Part shown: positions 9,718 through 18,298 of the stretch, piece by piece | Layout: every line of letters begins with the position of its first letter | Numbering within the stretch: position 1 is the stretch's first letter | Assembly (NCBI GenBank): GCA_963740255.1 | Contig: CAVUDO010000002.1 | Location: forward strand, 1 to 64,000 | Reading direction: 5' to 3' | DNA length: 64,000 bases | DNA from: CAVUDO01 sp963740255 | Lineage (GTDB): Bacteria; Actinomycetota; Actinomycetes; Mycobacteriales; Cryptosporangiaceae | Translations under genes and position numbers: made by a program | The notes under the pieces: generated by a model | What the model was told of the DNA's origin: nothing | What the model saw: the letters and a program-made list of their open reading frames with translations, nothing else | The model's database searches: none

Positions 9718-11265
9718 ATGAGTGATCCGGGCGGTCCGGGGAGCCCGACGGGCAGGCGGGAAGGATCGCCGGGCCTGCGGATGAACGAGGCCGCGGGCCG
9801 CTGGGTGCTGATCGCGACCATCCTCGGTTCGGGCATGGTGCTGCTGGACGGCACCGTGGTGAACGTCGCGCTGGCCCGGATCGGCACCGACCTCGCGGCC
9901 GACTTCGGCGGCCTGCAGTGGATCGTCAACGCCTACACGCTCACCCTGGCCGCGCTGATCCTGCTCGGGGGATCGCTCGGGGACCGGTTCGGCCGGCGCC
10001 GCGTCTTCGTCCTCGGCACCGTGTGGTTCGCGGCGGCGTCGCTGTTGTGCGGCCTGGCCTGGAACGTCGAGTCGCTGGTCGTCGCCCGTGCGTTGCAGGG
10101 CGTCGGGGGAGCGCTGCTGACGCCCGGGAGCCTGGCGATCCTGTCGGCCTCGTTCGCAGCCGGGGAACGGGGGAAGGCGGTGGGTGCCTGGTCGGGGTTC
10201 GGCGGGATCGCGGCGGCGATCGGCCCGTTCCTCGGCGGCTGGCTGGTGGAGTGGAACTGGCGCGCGGTGTTCCTGATCAACCTGCCTTTCGCGGCGCTGG
10301 TGATCGCGGTGGCGCTGCGGCACGTACCGGAATCGCGTGACCCGGACGCGATCCCGCACTTCGACGTGGCTGGCACGCTGACCGGCGCACTGGGTCTCGG
10401 CGCGCTCACGTACGCCCTGATCGCCGCGGGGGAGCGGGGCGTGGACGGCACCGTGGTGGCGATCGGTGTGGCGGGCCTGTTGACGCTGGTCGGATTCGTG
10501 CTGGTCGAGCGGCGGTCGCGCCAGCCGCTGGTGCCGTTGAGCCTGTTCGGCAATGCCCAGTTCACCGCCGCGAACCTGGTGACGTTCCTGGTCTACGGCG
10601 CGCTCGGCGTGTTCTTCTTCCTGCTCGTGATCGAGCTCCAGGTGGTGGCCGGCTTCAGCCCGATCCTGGCGGGCAGCTCGATGTTGCCCGTGACGGCGCT
10701 GATGCTGCTGCTGTCGGCCCGCTTCGGGGCGCTGGCCGAGCGGCACGGGCCGCGGTTGCCGATGACGCTGGGACCGCTGCTCTCGGCGGTCGGCGCCCTG
10801 CTGACCCTGCGCGCCGGGCCGGGTGCGTCCTACCTGGCCGACGTGCTGCCCGCGGCGCTGGTGTTCGGGCTCGGCCTCTCGCTGACCGTCGCCCCGCTCA
10901 CCGCGACGGTGCTGGGTGCTGCCGAGAACCGGTACGCCGGAGTCGCCTCCGGCGTCAACAACGCGGTGGCCCGGGCGGCCGGCCTGCTCGCCGTCGCGGT
11001 GGTGCCCGCGGTGGCCGGGCTCGCCGGTGCCGACTACACCGACCCCGCCGCGTTCGACTCGGGATTCCGTATCGCGATGGCGATCTGCGCGGCGTTGCTC
11101 GGTGCGGGCGGGGTGGTTGCGTTCGCCCTGGTCCGCGACCCGGTGGCCGCGGCGGAGCCGGTCGGGCCGGAGCCGGCTGAGGAGCGCGTGCACGTCGAGA
11201 GTCACGTCCACTGTGGTGTGAACGCGCCGCAGCTGCATCCCCGGCCGGATACCGTGGCCCGCTGA
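9718..11265 (+). CDS. MFS drug:H+ antiporter, DHA2 (14-TM) family
   Basis: Integral membrane exporter of 515 residues with about 14 hydrophobic segments. Motif A appears as GGSLGDRFGRRR and the DHA2-type motif C region as GVGGALLTPGSLAILSA; LDGTVVNVAL in TM1 is the family signature. GGAGGAGCGCG precedes ATG 9718, 39 bp after the STAS stop. Expected to use the proton gradient to export hydrophobic drugs or metabolites; the substrate cannot be deduced. No regulator gene is directly adjacent. Confidence 0.92.
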   Translation: MSDPGGPGSPTGRREGSPGLRMNEAAGRWVLIATILGSGMVLLDGTVVNVALARIGTDLAADFGGLQWIVNAYTLTLAALILLGGSLGDRFGRRRVFVLGTVWFAAASLLCGLAWNVESLVVARALQGVGGALLTPGSLAILSASFAAGERGKAVGAWSGFGGIAAAIGPFLGGWLVEWNWRAVFLINLPFAALVIAVALRHVPESRDPDAIPHFDVAGTLTGALGLGALTYALIAAGERGVDGTVVAIGVAGLLTLVGFVLVERRSRQPLVPLSLFGNAQFTAANLVTFLVYGALGVFFFLLVIELQVVAGFSPILAGSSMLPVTALMLLLSARFGALAERHGPRLPMTLGPLLSAVGALLTLRAGPGASYLADVLPAALVFGLGLSLTVAPLTATVLGAAENRYAGVASGVNNAVARAAGLLAVAVVPAVAGLAGADYTDPAAFDSGFRIAMAICAALLGAGGVVAFALVRDPVAAAEPVGPEPAEERVHVESHVHCGVNAPQLHPRPDTVAR

Positions 11266-11372
11266 GCACGCCGCGCGTCGGCGTGCGGGCAGGACGCCGC
11301 GTCCCGCGCGCCGCCGGGACGACACTCAGGACCGAGCCGCGGAGCGCGTCGCGGCGGACCGAGGAGACCGGG

Positions 11373-12755
11373 ATGACCGATCCGCAGGCAGGAACCGACA
11401 CGATCCTCGCCTGGGAGGACGACCCCGGTGCTCCGCCGAGCACCCGCACCGCGATCGTGCGCCCGCGCCCGGACCTCGCCGCCGGCCCGTTGCCGGTCGG
11501 CATCCACGGCGCGGTGCCCGGCGCGGGCGAGCCGGGCACGGCGCCGTTCCGGTACTGGACGGCGGCCGAGTCGCTGCGCCGCACCGCCGACTACTTCGGC
11601 CCCCTGATGCCCGACGGCGTGACCTGGTTCCCGACCGTCGGCGACACGCTGATGATCGGCCTGGACGAAGGCGACGACCTCAACGCCTACTACGACCGGG
11701 CCGGCCTCGCCTTCTTCCACCACACGGTCGGCGACCTCACGGTCCACTCCGGAGAGAGCCCGGACGTGGTCGCCCACGAGACCGGCCATGCGGTGCTCGA
11801 CGCGCTCCGTCCACAGTTGTGGGACGCCGCGAGCGCGGAGGTCGCCGGGTTCCACGAGTCCTTCGGCGACATGACCGCGCTGCTGGCCGGCCTGCAGTTG
11901 GAGTCGGTGCGCGTCGGTGTGCTGGCAGAGACCGGGGGTCGACTGACCAGGGCGTCCCGGCTGTCCCGGTTGGCCGAGCAGCTGGGCTGGGCGATCCGCA
12001 CGGTGGCGCCGGCCGCCGTCGACGCCGACTGCTTGCGCAATGCCGCGAACCGGTTCTTCTACCAGGACCCGGTGACGCTGCCGCCGAGCGCGCCGGCCAA
12101 CGTGCTGTCCAGCGAGTCGCACTCGTTCTCCCGGGTGTTCACCGGGGCGTTCCTGCGGGTGCTCGCCGGGATCCACCGGGCCCGGCCGACCCGCGACCCG
12201 GCCGGGCTCCTCGCGGCCAGCACCCACGCCGGCCAGCTCCTGGTCGCCGGCGTGCGGGCGGCACCGGTGGTCCCGGCGTACTACGCCCAGGTGGCGGCGC
12301 ACATGCTCGCGGCCGAGATCGAGCTGTTCGAGGGCAGGTACGCGCGGGCGCTGCGGTCGGCGTTCGTCCGCCACGGCATCCTTGCTCCGGCGGGCGCGGC
12401 GGCGGTGACGACCGGAACGCGTCCGCTGGCCGCGCCGGTGCCGTTCGGCCCGCTCAGTGCGATGACCGTGCCCGGCGACGACTACGGGCTCAGCGAGGGA
12501 TTCCGCGTGCTGGCGCCGGGCCAGCCGCCGCGCTTTACGGTCACCGGCGCGGCGCCCGAGCGCGGCCAACTGCCGGCCGGGGACGGCCGGCGGGTCGCGG
12601 CGTCGTTCGTCGAGGACCTGTTCCGGCAGGGCCGGGTCCGGGTGGACGAGGAGTACCTGACCGACGCGGCGGTCGTCGAGGGCGGCCGCACCATGACCCA
12701 TGCGATCACCAGGGACGAGCAGGGCCTCGTGCTGGTGCGCAGGATGTTCGACTGA
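11373..12755 (+). CDS. Thermolysin-like zinc metallopeptidase, no signal peptide
   Basis: A 460-residue gluzincin-type peptidase. VAHETGHAVLDAL supplies the HExxH zinc site (His135, Glu136, His139). FHESFGDM supplies a third ligand Glu162, matching the thermolysin NExxSD helix, and ESHSFSRVFTGAF resembles the segment carrying thermolysin's second active-site His. There is no Sec or Tat signal and no FTP/PepSY propeptide, unlike secreted M4 enzymes, so it is probably cytoplasmic and its substrate is unknown. The last 80 residues are a separate proline-poor tail. ATG 11373 follows GAGGAGACCGGG. I infer peptidase activity from the intact residues; a physiological role cannot be read. Confidence 0.8.
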   Translation: MTDPQAGTDTILAWEDDPGAPPSTRTAIVRPRPDLAAGPLPVGIHGAVPGAGEPGTAPFRYWTAAESLRRTADYFGPLMPDGVTWFPTVGDTLMIGLDEGDDLNAYYDRAGLAFFHHTVGDLTVHSGESPDVVAHETGHAVLDALRPQLWDAASAEVAGFHESFGDMTALLAGLQLESVRVGVLAETGGRLTRASRLSRLAEQLGWAIRTVAPAAVDADCLRNAANRFFYQDPVTLPPSAPANVLSSESHSFSRVFTGAFLRVLAGIHRARPTRDPAGLLAASTHAGQLLVAGVRAAPVVPAYYAQVAAHMLAAEIELFEGRYARALRSAFVRHGILAPAGAAAVTTGTRPLAAPVPFGPLSAMTVPGDDYGLSEGFRVLAPGQPPRFTVTGAAPERGQLPAGDGRRVAASFVEDLFRQGRVRVDEEYLTDAAVVEGGRTMTHAITRDEQGLVLVRRMFD

Positions 12756-12768
12756 GCCGGCGCCGGAC

Positions 12769-12774
12769 TACCGT
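12769..12774 (+). promoter_or_regulatory. -10 element for a leaderless start
   Basis: TACCGT fits the actinobacterial -10 pattern TAnnnT and lies 6 bases before ATG 12781. Transcription would begin at or next to the start codon, with no room for a ribosome-binding site. Confidence 0.4.
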
Positions 12775-12780
12775 CGGCAC

Positions 12781-13107
12781 ATGGACACCGACGATCAGGG
12801 GATCTCCGGTCGCGGTCGGCAGGTCGACGACGGCCCGGACCCCCGGGACGGCGCCACCGCCGACCGCCCCGCCGGGACGGGACGCGGCCCCGACGCGGGC
12901 CTGCCGACCCATGCTCCTGGCGAGCTGCACCCGGACGCGGACGTCGACGCTGCCCGGCGGGTGACGAAGAGGTACGCCGAGGACCTGCTCGCCCGCGGTG
13001 AGGCGGTCGAGGAGGGCGAGGAGCTCGTCCCGGGGGCCACCCACGAGATCGTCCGGGAGCACGGTGAGCCGGTGGCGGTGCGACGGCGGCGCTTCTCGGC
13101 GTTGTAG
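12781..13107 (+). CDS. Small hydrophilic protein of unknown function
   Basis: A 108-residue protein not assigned to a family. The first 50 residues are Gly/Asp/Pro-rich and probably disordered. The C-terminal half (DVDAARRVTKRYAEDLLARGE through THEIVREHGEPVAVRRRRFSAL) reads as a helix followed by beta strands and ends in a basic run. There are no Cys residues, membrane segments or signal. ATG is preceded by a -10-like TACCGT at a leaderless distance and by no ribosome-binding site. It follows the peptidase by 25 bp on the same strand but probably has its own promoter. Confidence 0.6.
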   Translation: MDTDDQGISGRGRQVDDGPDPRDGATADRPAGTGRGPDAGLPTHAPGELHPDADVDAARRVTKRYAEDLLARGEAVEEGEELVPGATHEIVREHGEPVAVRRRRFSAL

Positions 13108-13154
13108 CCGCACCGTTGTGGCCGCGGTGCCGTCGGCGCCGGCACGGTGACCTG

Positions 13155-13250
13155 GGCCGCCGCGGTCCGGCCAGTCGGCACGGCCAGGCCGCCGCGGTCC
13201 GGCCAGTCGGCACGGCCAGGCCGCCGCGGTCCGGCCAGTCGGCACGGACC
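13155..13250. repeat. 32-bp tandem repeat, three copies, between convergent genes
   Basis: A 32-bp unit containing GGCCGCCGCGGTCCGGCC and CAGTCGGCACGG is repeated three times head to tail with almost no change; the last copy diverges after the GGCACGG. Each unit holds the near-palindrome CCGCGG and a GGCC/GGCC arm pair, so it can fold. It fills most of the gap between two converging genes, where transcription would end. Confidence 0.85.
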
Positions 13251-13258
13251 GGCGGTCG

Positions 13259-14290
13259 CTACTGCACGGACAGGTGGACGTGGTTCGTGTGGGCGCTGGA
13301 CGGGCTTCCGCCCCCGGAGTACGACCGCCAGCCGGTGCCGGGCATCCAGATCTGGCGGTACCAGATGACGTAGAGCACGGCGAGGCGGTCGGCGTTCTGT
13401 ACCAGCCAGCCGGCCAGCTGGTCGCCGTAGCGCTTGTCGTTGCCGGTCGCCGCGCCGCCGAACCCGCTCGCCGCGGCGGCCATGTCACACGCCCGGCCCT
13501 TGCCGTGCTCACCGCTGTAGGAGTTGCGGTAGCAGCTGACGTAGCGACCGAAGCCCGCAGCCTGGGCCTGTTGGAGGGCATGCAGCGTGCGCGGGGTGAG
13601 GCAGCCACTGGTGGTGGGATCGTCCAGGGAGCAGGACTCCCGCGGCCACGAGCCGTCGGCCGAGCGGGGCGCCGGCCTGGCCGACTGGGTGCCGCCGGCG
13701 ATGAACCCGCCGGAGACGAAGCCGCCGACGGCGATCAGCGCCTTCTCGGCCTCGGCCTTCTTCTTGGCCAGCGTCTTGGTCTGCACCTGTTGGATCTTGA
13801 TCTCGGCCTGGACCTTGGTCTTCTTCTCGGCCAGCTGCTTGCGGGCCGTACGCAGGGCTTCCAGCTGCTCCCCGCGCTTCCAGTCGAGCTGGTCCAGCAT
13901 GGCGAGCCGGTCCAGCGTCGCGGACATCGACGCGCTGTCGAGGGTGGCGGTGAGCGGATCCGGCCGGCCGTTGGCGTACGCCTCGATCGCGAACTTCTCC
14001 ACCTCGGCGGCGAGCTTGACGACCCGGGCTTCCAGGGTCTTGATCCCCACGTTCAGGGCGGCCTCGCGCTTGCGCGATGTGGCCAGCCGGGCCTTGGCGT
14101 TGTTGTAGCCGCTGGAGGCGCTCTCGAAGGCCTTGCGGAGGGCGGGGATGTCGCCTTCGGGGTCCGACGTCGTTCCGTTGCCGGGTGCGGCCGGGGCCGG
14201 CAACGGGTTGCCGGCCAACAGGACCGCGACGGCGACGAACAGTGCCAGCACCAAGGCGGAACGCCCTCGTACGGAGACTGCGAACGTCAC
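13259..14290 (-). CDS. Secreted coiled-coil protein with ARB_07466-like C-terminal domain
   Basis: Exported protein of 343 residues. A signal peptide (SALVLALFVAVAVLLAG, then Ala/Pro-rich cleavage region) is followed by a long Lys/Glu/Ala coiled coil (about 45-195). A C-terminal domain contains SCSLDDPTTSGCLTPRT, HGKGRACDMA, GWLVQNADRL, YVIWYRQIWM and HTNHVHLSVQ, the pattern of the ARB_07466-like domain found on actinobacterial cell-wall proteins. GTG 14290 is chosen because it lies just after the riboswitch and begins the signal peptide; GGAAGAGGGA is the likely ribosome-binding site. A c-di-AMP riboswitch in the leader links it to cell-wall or osmotic control. Enzymatic activity is unproven. 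Confidence 0.85.
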   Translation of the reverse strand: MTFAVSVRGRSALVLALFVAVAVLLAGNPLPAPAAPGNGTTSDPEGDIPALRKAFESASSGYNNAKARLATSRKREAALNVGIKTLEARVVKLAAEVEKFAIEAYANGRPDPLTATLDSASMSATLDRLAMLDQLDWKRGEQLEALRTARKQLAEKKTKVQAEIKIQQVQTKTLAKKKAEAEKALIAVGGFVSGGFIAGGTQSARPAPRSADGSWPRESCSLDDPTTSGCLTPRTLHALQQAQAAGFGRYVSCYRNSYSGEHGKGRACDMAAAASGFGGAATGNDKRYGDQLAGWLVQNADRLAVLYVIWYRQIWMPGTGWRSYSGGGSPSSAHTNHVHLSVQ

Positions 14291-14302
14291 GATGTGTGCG
14301 TC

Positions 14303-14440
14303 CCTCTTCCGTCGGCCGCCTACCGGGTTAGCTGACGGGTTCGGACCGGAAGTAGCCCTACCGCGAGACGCGGATTCACCCCAGTTGCCGTGGGTTCCCG
14401 GTTCGCCCGGAGGGGCGATTCGGCGGTGACCGCCGTCGGT
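14303..14440 (-). ncRNA. ydaO/yuaA-type c-di-AMP riboswitch
   Basis: On the minus strand the leader contains the conserved blocks of this class in order: GAACCGGGAACCCACGGCAA, CTGGGGTGAATCCGCG, TAGGG, TCCGAACCCGTCAGCTAACC and GGTAGGCGG, ending just before GGAAGAGG. These match the ydaO consensus, which in actinobacteria commonly precedes cell-wall hydrolase genes and turns them off when c-di-AMP binds. Its 3' end overlaps the likely ribosome-binding site of the secreted coiled-coil gene, so control of translation or of termination are both possible. Confidence 0.93.
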
Positions 14441-14677
14441 GCCGGTGTGAACACCGTGTGGCCGACGGTCAAGCCCGCAGCCTAGGGCATCTGCCGAGGG
14501 CGGGCCATGCGGGGTGGTATGCGCGGGATCCGGTTGCTCTCGCCCACCATCCAGAGAGGCGGACAGTCGACCTAGGCTCACGATCTGTCACCTTTGACGC
14601 TGGCCACGTAGCTGTTCGAGCGCCCGATCAGGCTGCTCGACAGGAGCAGCGGGGGCGTGGACTGCGGGGGTTGGGCG

Positions 14678-14722
14678 GCGCGGTGGGGCGTGGGACTCGT
14701 GTCTAGCCGCGCCCCACCGCGC
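14678..14722 (-). terminator. Strong GC stem-loop downstream of the two-component operon
   Basis: Arms 14678-14690 (GCGCGGTGGGGCG) and 14710-14722 are exact reverse complements, 13 bp, with a 19-base loop. The stem lies about 145 bp past the histidine kinase stop and 240 bp before the riboswitch, so it most likely ends the kinase transcript. No U-tract follows, as is usual in high-GC actinobacteria. The rest of 14441-14865 shows no convincing gene; the riboswitch promoter must lie there but I cannot place it with confidence. Confidence 0.55.
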
Positions 14723-14865
14723 TCGGTGTTGGCGTCCGTCACACGGGGGGAGTGTGCGAGTGGGGCGCCTGTCGGAGTGACGCCCTCAAAGTAGCGGCCG
14801 CATAGCAGCACGCCTGCGCTCTTAGGCTGGTCTTAATGGCGATCTGAGCGAGATATGAGGTTCGC

Positions 14866-16383
14866 TCAACGGCTCGTTTCCGGACCACCTGGTCGGGTCT
14901 GCCGGGCCCGCCACGAACGTACCAGCCGCGACTCGCGGATCGCGTTTCCCGCCCGGGAGGAGCGCAGCGCCTGGACCAGCGGCGTCGCCCGCAGCACCCC
15001 GGCTGCCTTGTGCGCCGCGTGGTAGACGCCCGTGCCGCGGGGCACCGTCGGGAGCTGCTGCGGGCGTTCCGGCGGGGTGGCCGCCACCCGCCGCGGCTCC
15101 AGGTCGACCGCGGCCAGCACCACCGTGACCCTGGCCCCGCCCATCGGGCCCCGCCCGATCCGCACCGAGCCACCGGCCGAGTCGGCGACCCGCCGCACGA
15201 TGTCCAGTCCCAGGCCGGTCGAGCCGCTCCCGCTCTCCCCGCGACGGACCGCCTGCCGGGGGTGCGGGATGCCCGGCCCGCTGTCCTCGACGGTGAACAG
15301 CACGGTCCTCGCGTGCACGGTGATCGAGACCGCGAAGCCGGTGCCCTGCGGAGTGTGCCGGAAGACGTTGCCGAGCAGCACGTCGACGACGCTGACCAGG
15401 TCGGCGCGCGGCACCGCGACCGGGACCCGGCGGCCGGCCCCGGCCACCCGCACCGCCCGTTGCTCGTCCTCGGCCAGCACCGACCAGAAACCGATCCGTT
15501 CGGTGGTCACCTCGGCCAGGTCACACCAGTGTGGACCGCGTTGGTCCAGCGGTCGCCGGGCCGACCGGATCACCTCGTCCACCTCACGTTCCAGGGTGGA
15601 CACCGCCTCCCGGATCCGGTCCCCGTCGGGGCCCTCGTCCAGCGCCTCCGCGTCGAGGCGGAGTGCGGTGAGAGGGGTGCGGAGCCGGTGGGAGAGGTCG
15701 GCGGCGAGTTCGCGCTCGCCGTCGAGCAGTCCGAGCACCTGGTCGGCCATCGTGTTGAACGCCGAGCCGGCCTCGACCAGCTCCGGTGGTCCGGCTGGTA
15801 CGACCCGGGCGTGCAGGTCGCCGCCCCCGAACGCCCGCGCGGCGGTGCCCAGGTCGCGGGTGGCGGCCACCAGCGTGCCGGCCAGGCGGTCGGCAACCAG
15901 CACGGACCCGCCCACCAACGCCACGGCCATCGCGAACAGCACGGTGGTGAGGAGCCCGGTGCCCGCGGTGAGGTCGCTGTCCGGGACGAACACCTCCACG
16001 ACAGCGACGCTGCGGGTGGTCAACACGGTCGGCCGGAGCCGGACGACGCCACCGGAAACCTCCGCCGTCGTCGACTCGCGTATCGACCCGGCGGTGCGGA
16101 CCCTGTCGGGACTCGCCCGGGTGGTGCCGACCGTCTGGCCGCCCGGCAGGTGGACCGCCACCCGGTCGCCCTCGCCCGGCGACCCACGCAGGGCCTCCTT
16201 GTTGATCGCATCGGGGTCGCGGGTCACCGCGAGCACCGCGACCAGGGCGTCCGCCCGCCGCTCCGCGTCCGCGATGGCCCGTTCGTGCGCCACCTGGTGG
16301 ATCACCAGCAGCAGCGGGATCACGAAGGCGAGCGACACCATCGCGGTGGTCGCCAGCGCGACGAGCGCCAGCACCCGTCTCAC
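14866..16383 (-). CDS. OmpR-system sensor histidine kinase
   Basis: A 505-residue membrane sensor kinase with TM1 at the N-terminus (LVALATTAMVSLAFVIPLLLV), an extracytoplasmic region of about 110 residues, and TM2 (LLTTVLFAMAVALVGGSVLV). A HAMP domain follows, then HisKA with LAADLSHRLRTPLTAL (phospho-acceptor His) and HATPase motifs NVFRHTP, DSGPGIP and GSTGLGLDIV. GTG 16383 overlaps the regulator stop as GTGA, indicating translational coupling. The C-terminal 80 residues beyond the ATPase are basic and not conserved. The stimulus is unknown. Confidence 0.93.
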   Translation of the reverse strand: MRRVLALVALATTAMVSLAFVIPLLLVIHQVAHERAIADAERRADALVAVLAVTRDPDAINKEALRGSPGEGDRVAVHLPGGQTVGTTRASPDRVRTAGSIRESTTAEVSGGVVRLRPTVLTTRSVAVVEVFVPDSDLTAGTGLLTTVLFAMAVALVGGSVLVADRLAGTLVAATRDLGTAARAFGGGDLHARVVPAGPPELVEAGSAFNTMADQVLGLLDGERELAADLSHRLRTPLTALRLDAEALDEGPDGDRIREAVSTLEREVDEVIRSARRPLDQRGPHWCDLAEVTTERIGFWSVLAEDEQRAVRVAGAGRRVPVAVPRADLVSVVDVLLGNVFRHTPQGTGFAVSITVHARTVLFTVEDSGPGIPHPRQAVRRGESGSGSTGLGLDIVRRVADSAGGSVRIGRGPMGGARVTVVLAAVDLEPRRVAATPPERPQQLPTVPRGTGVYHAAHKAAGVLRATPLVQALRSSRAGNAIRESRLVRSWRARQTRPGGPETSR

Positions 16384-17063
16384 TCGGGTTCCACCAGCTT
16401 CACTCCGACCCCGCGCACCGTCCGCAGGTACCGGGGCTCGGCGGCGGTCTCGCCCAGCTTGCGGCGCAGCCACGACAGGTGGACGTCGATGGTCTGGTCG
16501 CCGCCGACGGCCGGCTGACGCCAGACCGCCTCGACGATCTCGCGTCGGCTGACCACGCGTCCCGGTCGGGCTGCCAGGTAGGCCAGCAGGTCGAACTCCC
16601 GGCGGGCGAGGTCGAGGGGGAGGCCGTCCAGGGTCGCCTCGCGGGTGGCGGGGTCGAGGCGGAGTCCGCCGACCTGGACCGGGCTCGCCTGCCGGCGGCC
16701 GGGCACGGCGCGGCGCAGGACCGCCGACATCCGGGCGGCGAGCTGGTCGCCGGAGAACGGCTTGACCAGGTAGTCGTCGGCACCGGCGTTGAGCAGGCGG
16801 ACGATCTCGCGCTCCTCGTCGCGTGCCGTGGCGACGATGACCGGCACGTCGTGGGCGTCGCGGAGCATCCGCAGCACGTCCGAGCCGTCCAGGTCGGGCA
16901 GGCCGAGGTCGAGGATGACCAGGTCGGGGCAGTCCGCGTTCACCTCACGGAGCGCGTCGAGGGCTCGGCCGACCGCACGAACCGAGTGGCCGGCCTTGGT
17001 GAGCGAGCGGACGAGAGCACCGCGAATGATCGCGTCGTCCTCGACGAGGAGCACGCTGGGCAT
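16380..17063 (-). CDS. OmpR/PhoB-family response regulator
   Basis: A 227-residue regulator with a receiver (VLLVEDDAIIRGAL; phospho-acceptor Asp in LVILDLGLPDLDG; Lys in YLVKPFSGDQL) and a C-terminal winged helix (REFDLLAYLAARPGRVVSRREI through VDVHLSWLRRKL and LRTVRGVGVKL). ATG 17063 is preferred: TACCGT at minus-strand 17076-17071 is a -10 element 7 bases upstream, giving a leaderless message, and there is no ribosome-binding site. GTG 17072 is an in-frame alternative. Coupled by GTGA overlap to its cognate kinase. Confidence 0.93.
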   Translation of the reverse strand: MPSVLLVEDDAIIRGALVRSLTKAGHSVRAVGRALDALREVNADCPDLVILDLGLPDLDGSDVLRMLRDAHDVPVIVATARDEEREIVRLLNAGADDYLVKPFSGDQLAARMSAVLRRAVPGRRQASPVQVGGLRLDPATREATLDGLPLDLARREFDLLAYLAARPGRVVSRREIVEAVWRQPAVGGDQTIDVHLSWLRRKLGETAAEPRYLRTVRGVGVKLVEPE

Positions 17064-17070
17064 GTTCGGC

Positions 17071-17076
17071 ACGGTA
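17071..17076 (-). promoter_or_regulatory. -10 element for leaderless response regulator
   Basis: Minus-strand TACCGT lies 7 bases upstream of ATG 17063. The same hexamer at the same distance precedes the small protein gene at 12781. No good -35 box is seen. Confidence 0.35.
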
Positions 17077-17236
17077 GTCCGAGTCGGGCCCGAATAGGGC
17101 GTTCACCGCGTTATCTGGCCTATCCGGGTGGTGACCCCGCCTTCTGGGCGTTGCGACAGTTCACTGCGGTGATGACCGCACGTGATCGTGGCAGCGGTGA
17201 CGAGTGGTGTTCCGGCAAGGGGGCGGGACGGACGTC

Positions 17237-18298
17237 CTACCCCGAGATCGGATAGGCGTCCACCTCGGACGCCTTGGCGGTGAGCCAGACCGGGGTGCCG
17301 GCGGCGAGGCCGAGGTCGGCCAGTGCGTCGGGGGTGATGTCGGCCAGCGCGGACGGCGCGCCGGCCACGTCCACCCGGACCCGGTCGCCGATGATCTCCA
17401 GGCCGGTCACGTGCCCCTGCCAGGCGTTGCGGGGGCTGCCCTCCGGAGGGCGCAGGTGCACTGCCACGGCGGACGGTCGCAGCGCGACGTACACCGCGCC
17501 GTCCGCCGTCCGGTCGGACACGTGCAGCGCGCCGCCGTCGTCGAGCCGGACAGTGCCGGTACGGGCGGTGCCCCGGTAGAGGTTGAGGCCCACCAGCCGC
17601 GCGACGTACTCGGTGCGGGGGTGTCGCGCGACCTCGGCCGGCTGGCCCTGCTGGACGATCCGCCCGGCTTCCAGCACCACCAACCGGTCGGCGAGCACCA
17701 TCGCCTCGACCGGGTCGTGCGTCACGACCAGCGACGGCCCGCCGTATCCGGACAGGTGCTGGCGCAGGTCCGTGCGCAGGCGCAGCCGGCTGCCGGCGTC
17801 CAGCGCGGCGAGCGGCTCGTCCAACAGCACCAGGTCCGGCCCGACGGCCAGCGCCCGGGCCAACGCCACCCGCTGGGACTGGCCACCGGAGAGCTGGCCG
17901 GGCCGGCGGTCGGCGTGGTCGGCCAACCCGACGCGTTCGAGCCAGCCGAGCGCGGCCTGGCGGGACCGCGCACGCCCCAGCCCCCGGCACCGCAGGCCGT
18001 AGGCGACATTGTCCAGCGCCGAAAGGTGGGGGAAGAGCAGGTACTCCTGGAACACCACGCCGATCCCGCGCTGCTCGGTCGGCACCCGCAGCCGCCGCGC
18101 CGGGTCGTCCAGGATCCTCTCGCCCAGCGTGACCGACCCGCCGGTGAGCGGGACGAGCCCGGCCAGGGCGCGCAGCAGGGTGGTCTTGCCGGCCCCGTTC
18201 GGCCCGAGCACGGCCAGCACCTGGCCGTCGGCCACCTCGACGGCCGCGTCCAGGTCGAAGCCCGGCCGCTCGACGACCACGTGTGCGGACAGGATCAT
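17237..18298 (-). CDS. modC: Molybdate ABC transporter ATPase ModC
   Basis: A 353-residue ABC ATPase. Walker A GPNGAGKTTLLRAL, Q-loop VVFQEYLLFPHL, signature LSGGQSQRVALARAL, Walker B LVLLDEPLAALD and H-loop VVTHDPVEA are all intact. The C-terminal 110 residues form a TOBE/Mop-type beta domain (ALRPSAVAVHL through VWLTAKASEV), which in ModC binds molybdate and regulates uptake. ATG 18298 overlaps the modB stop as ATGA, so the two are co-translated. The molybdate assignment rests on the pairing with a ModB-type permease and the TOBE arrangement; tungstate or sulfate are less likely alternatives. Confidence 0.85.
   Translation of the reverse strand: MILSAHVVVERPGFDLDAAVEVADGQVLAVLGPNGAGKTTLLRALAGLVPLTGGSVTLGERILDDPARRLRVPTEQRGIGVVFQEYLLFPHLSALDNVAYGLRCRGLGRARSRQAALGWLERVGLADHADRRPGQLSGGQSQRVALARALAVGPDLVLLDEPLAALDAGSRLRLRTDLRQHLSGYGGPSLVVTHDPVEAMVLADRLVVLEAGRIVQQGQPAEVARHPRTEYVARLVGLNLYRGTARTGTVRLDDGGALHVSDRTADGAVYVALRPSAVAVHLRPPEGSPRNAWQGHVTGLEIIGDRVRVDVAGAPSALADITPDALADLGLAAGTPVWLTAKASEVDAYPISG

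Noticed and set aside
14578..14811. 77-residue frame between riboswitch and kinase
   Set aside because: Low-complexity Pro/Thr/Ser translation overlapping the 13-bp terminator stem; no start signal.
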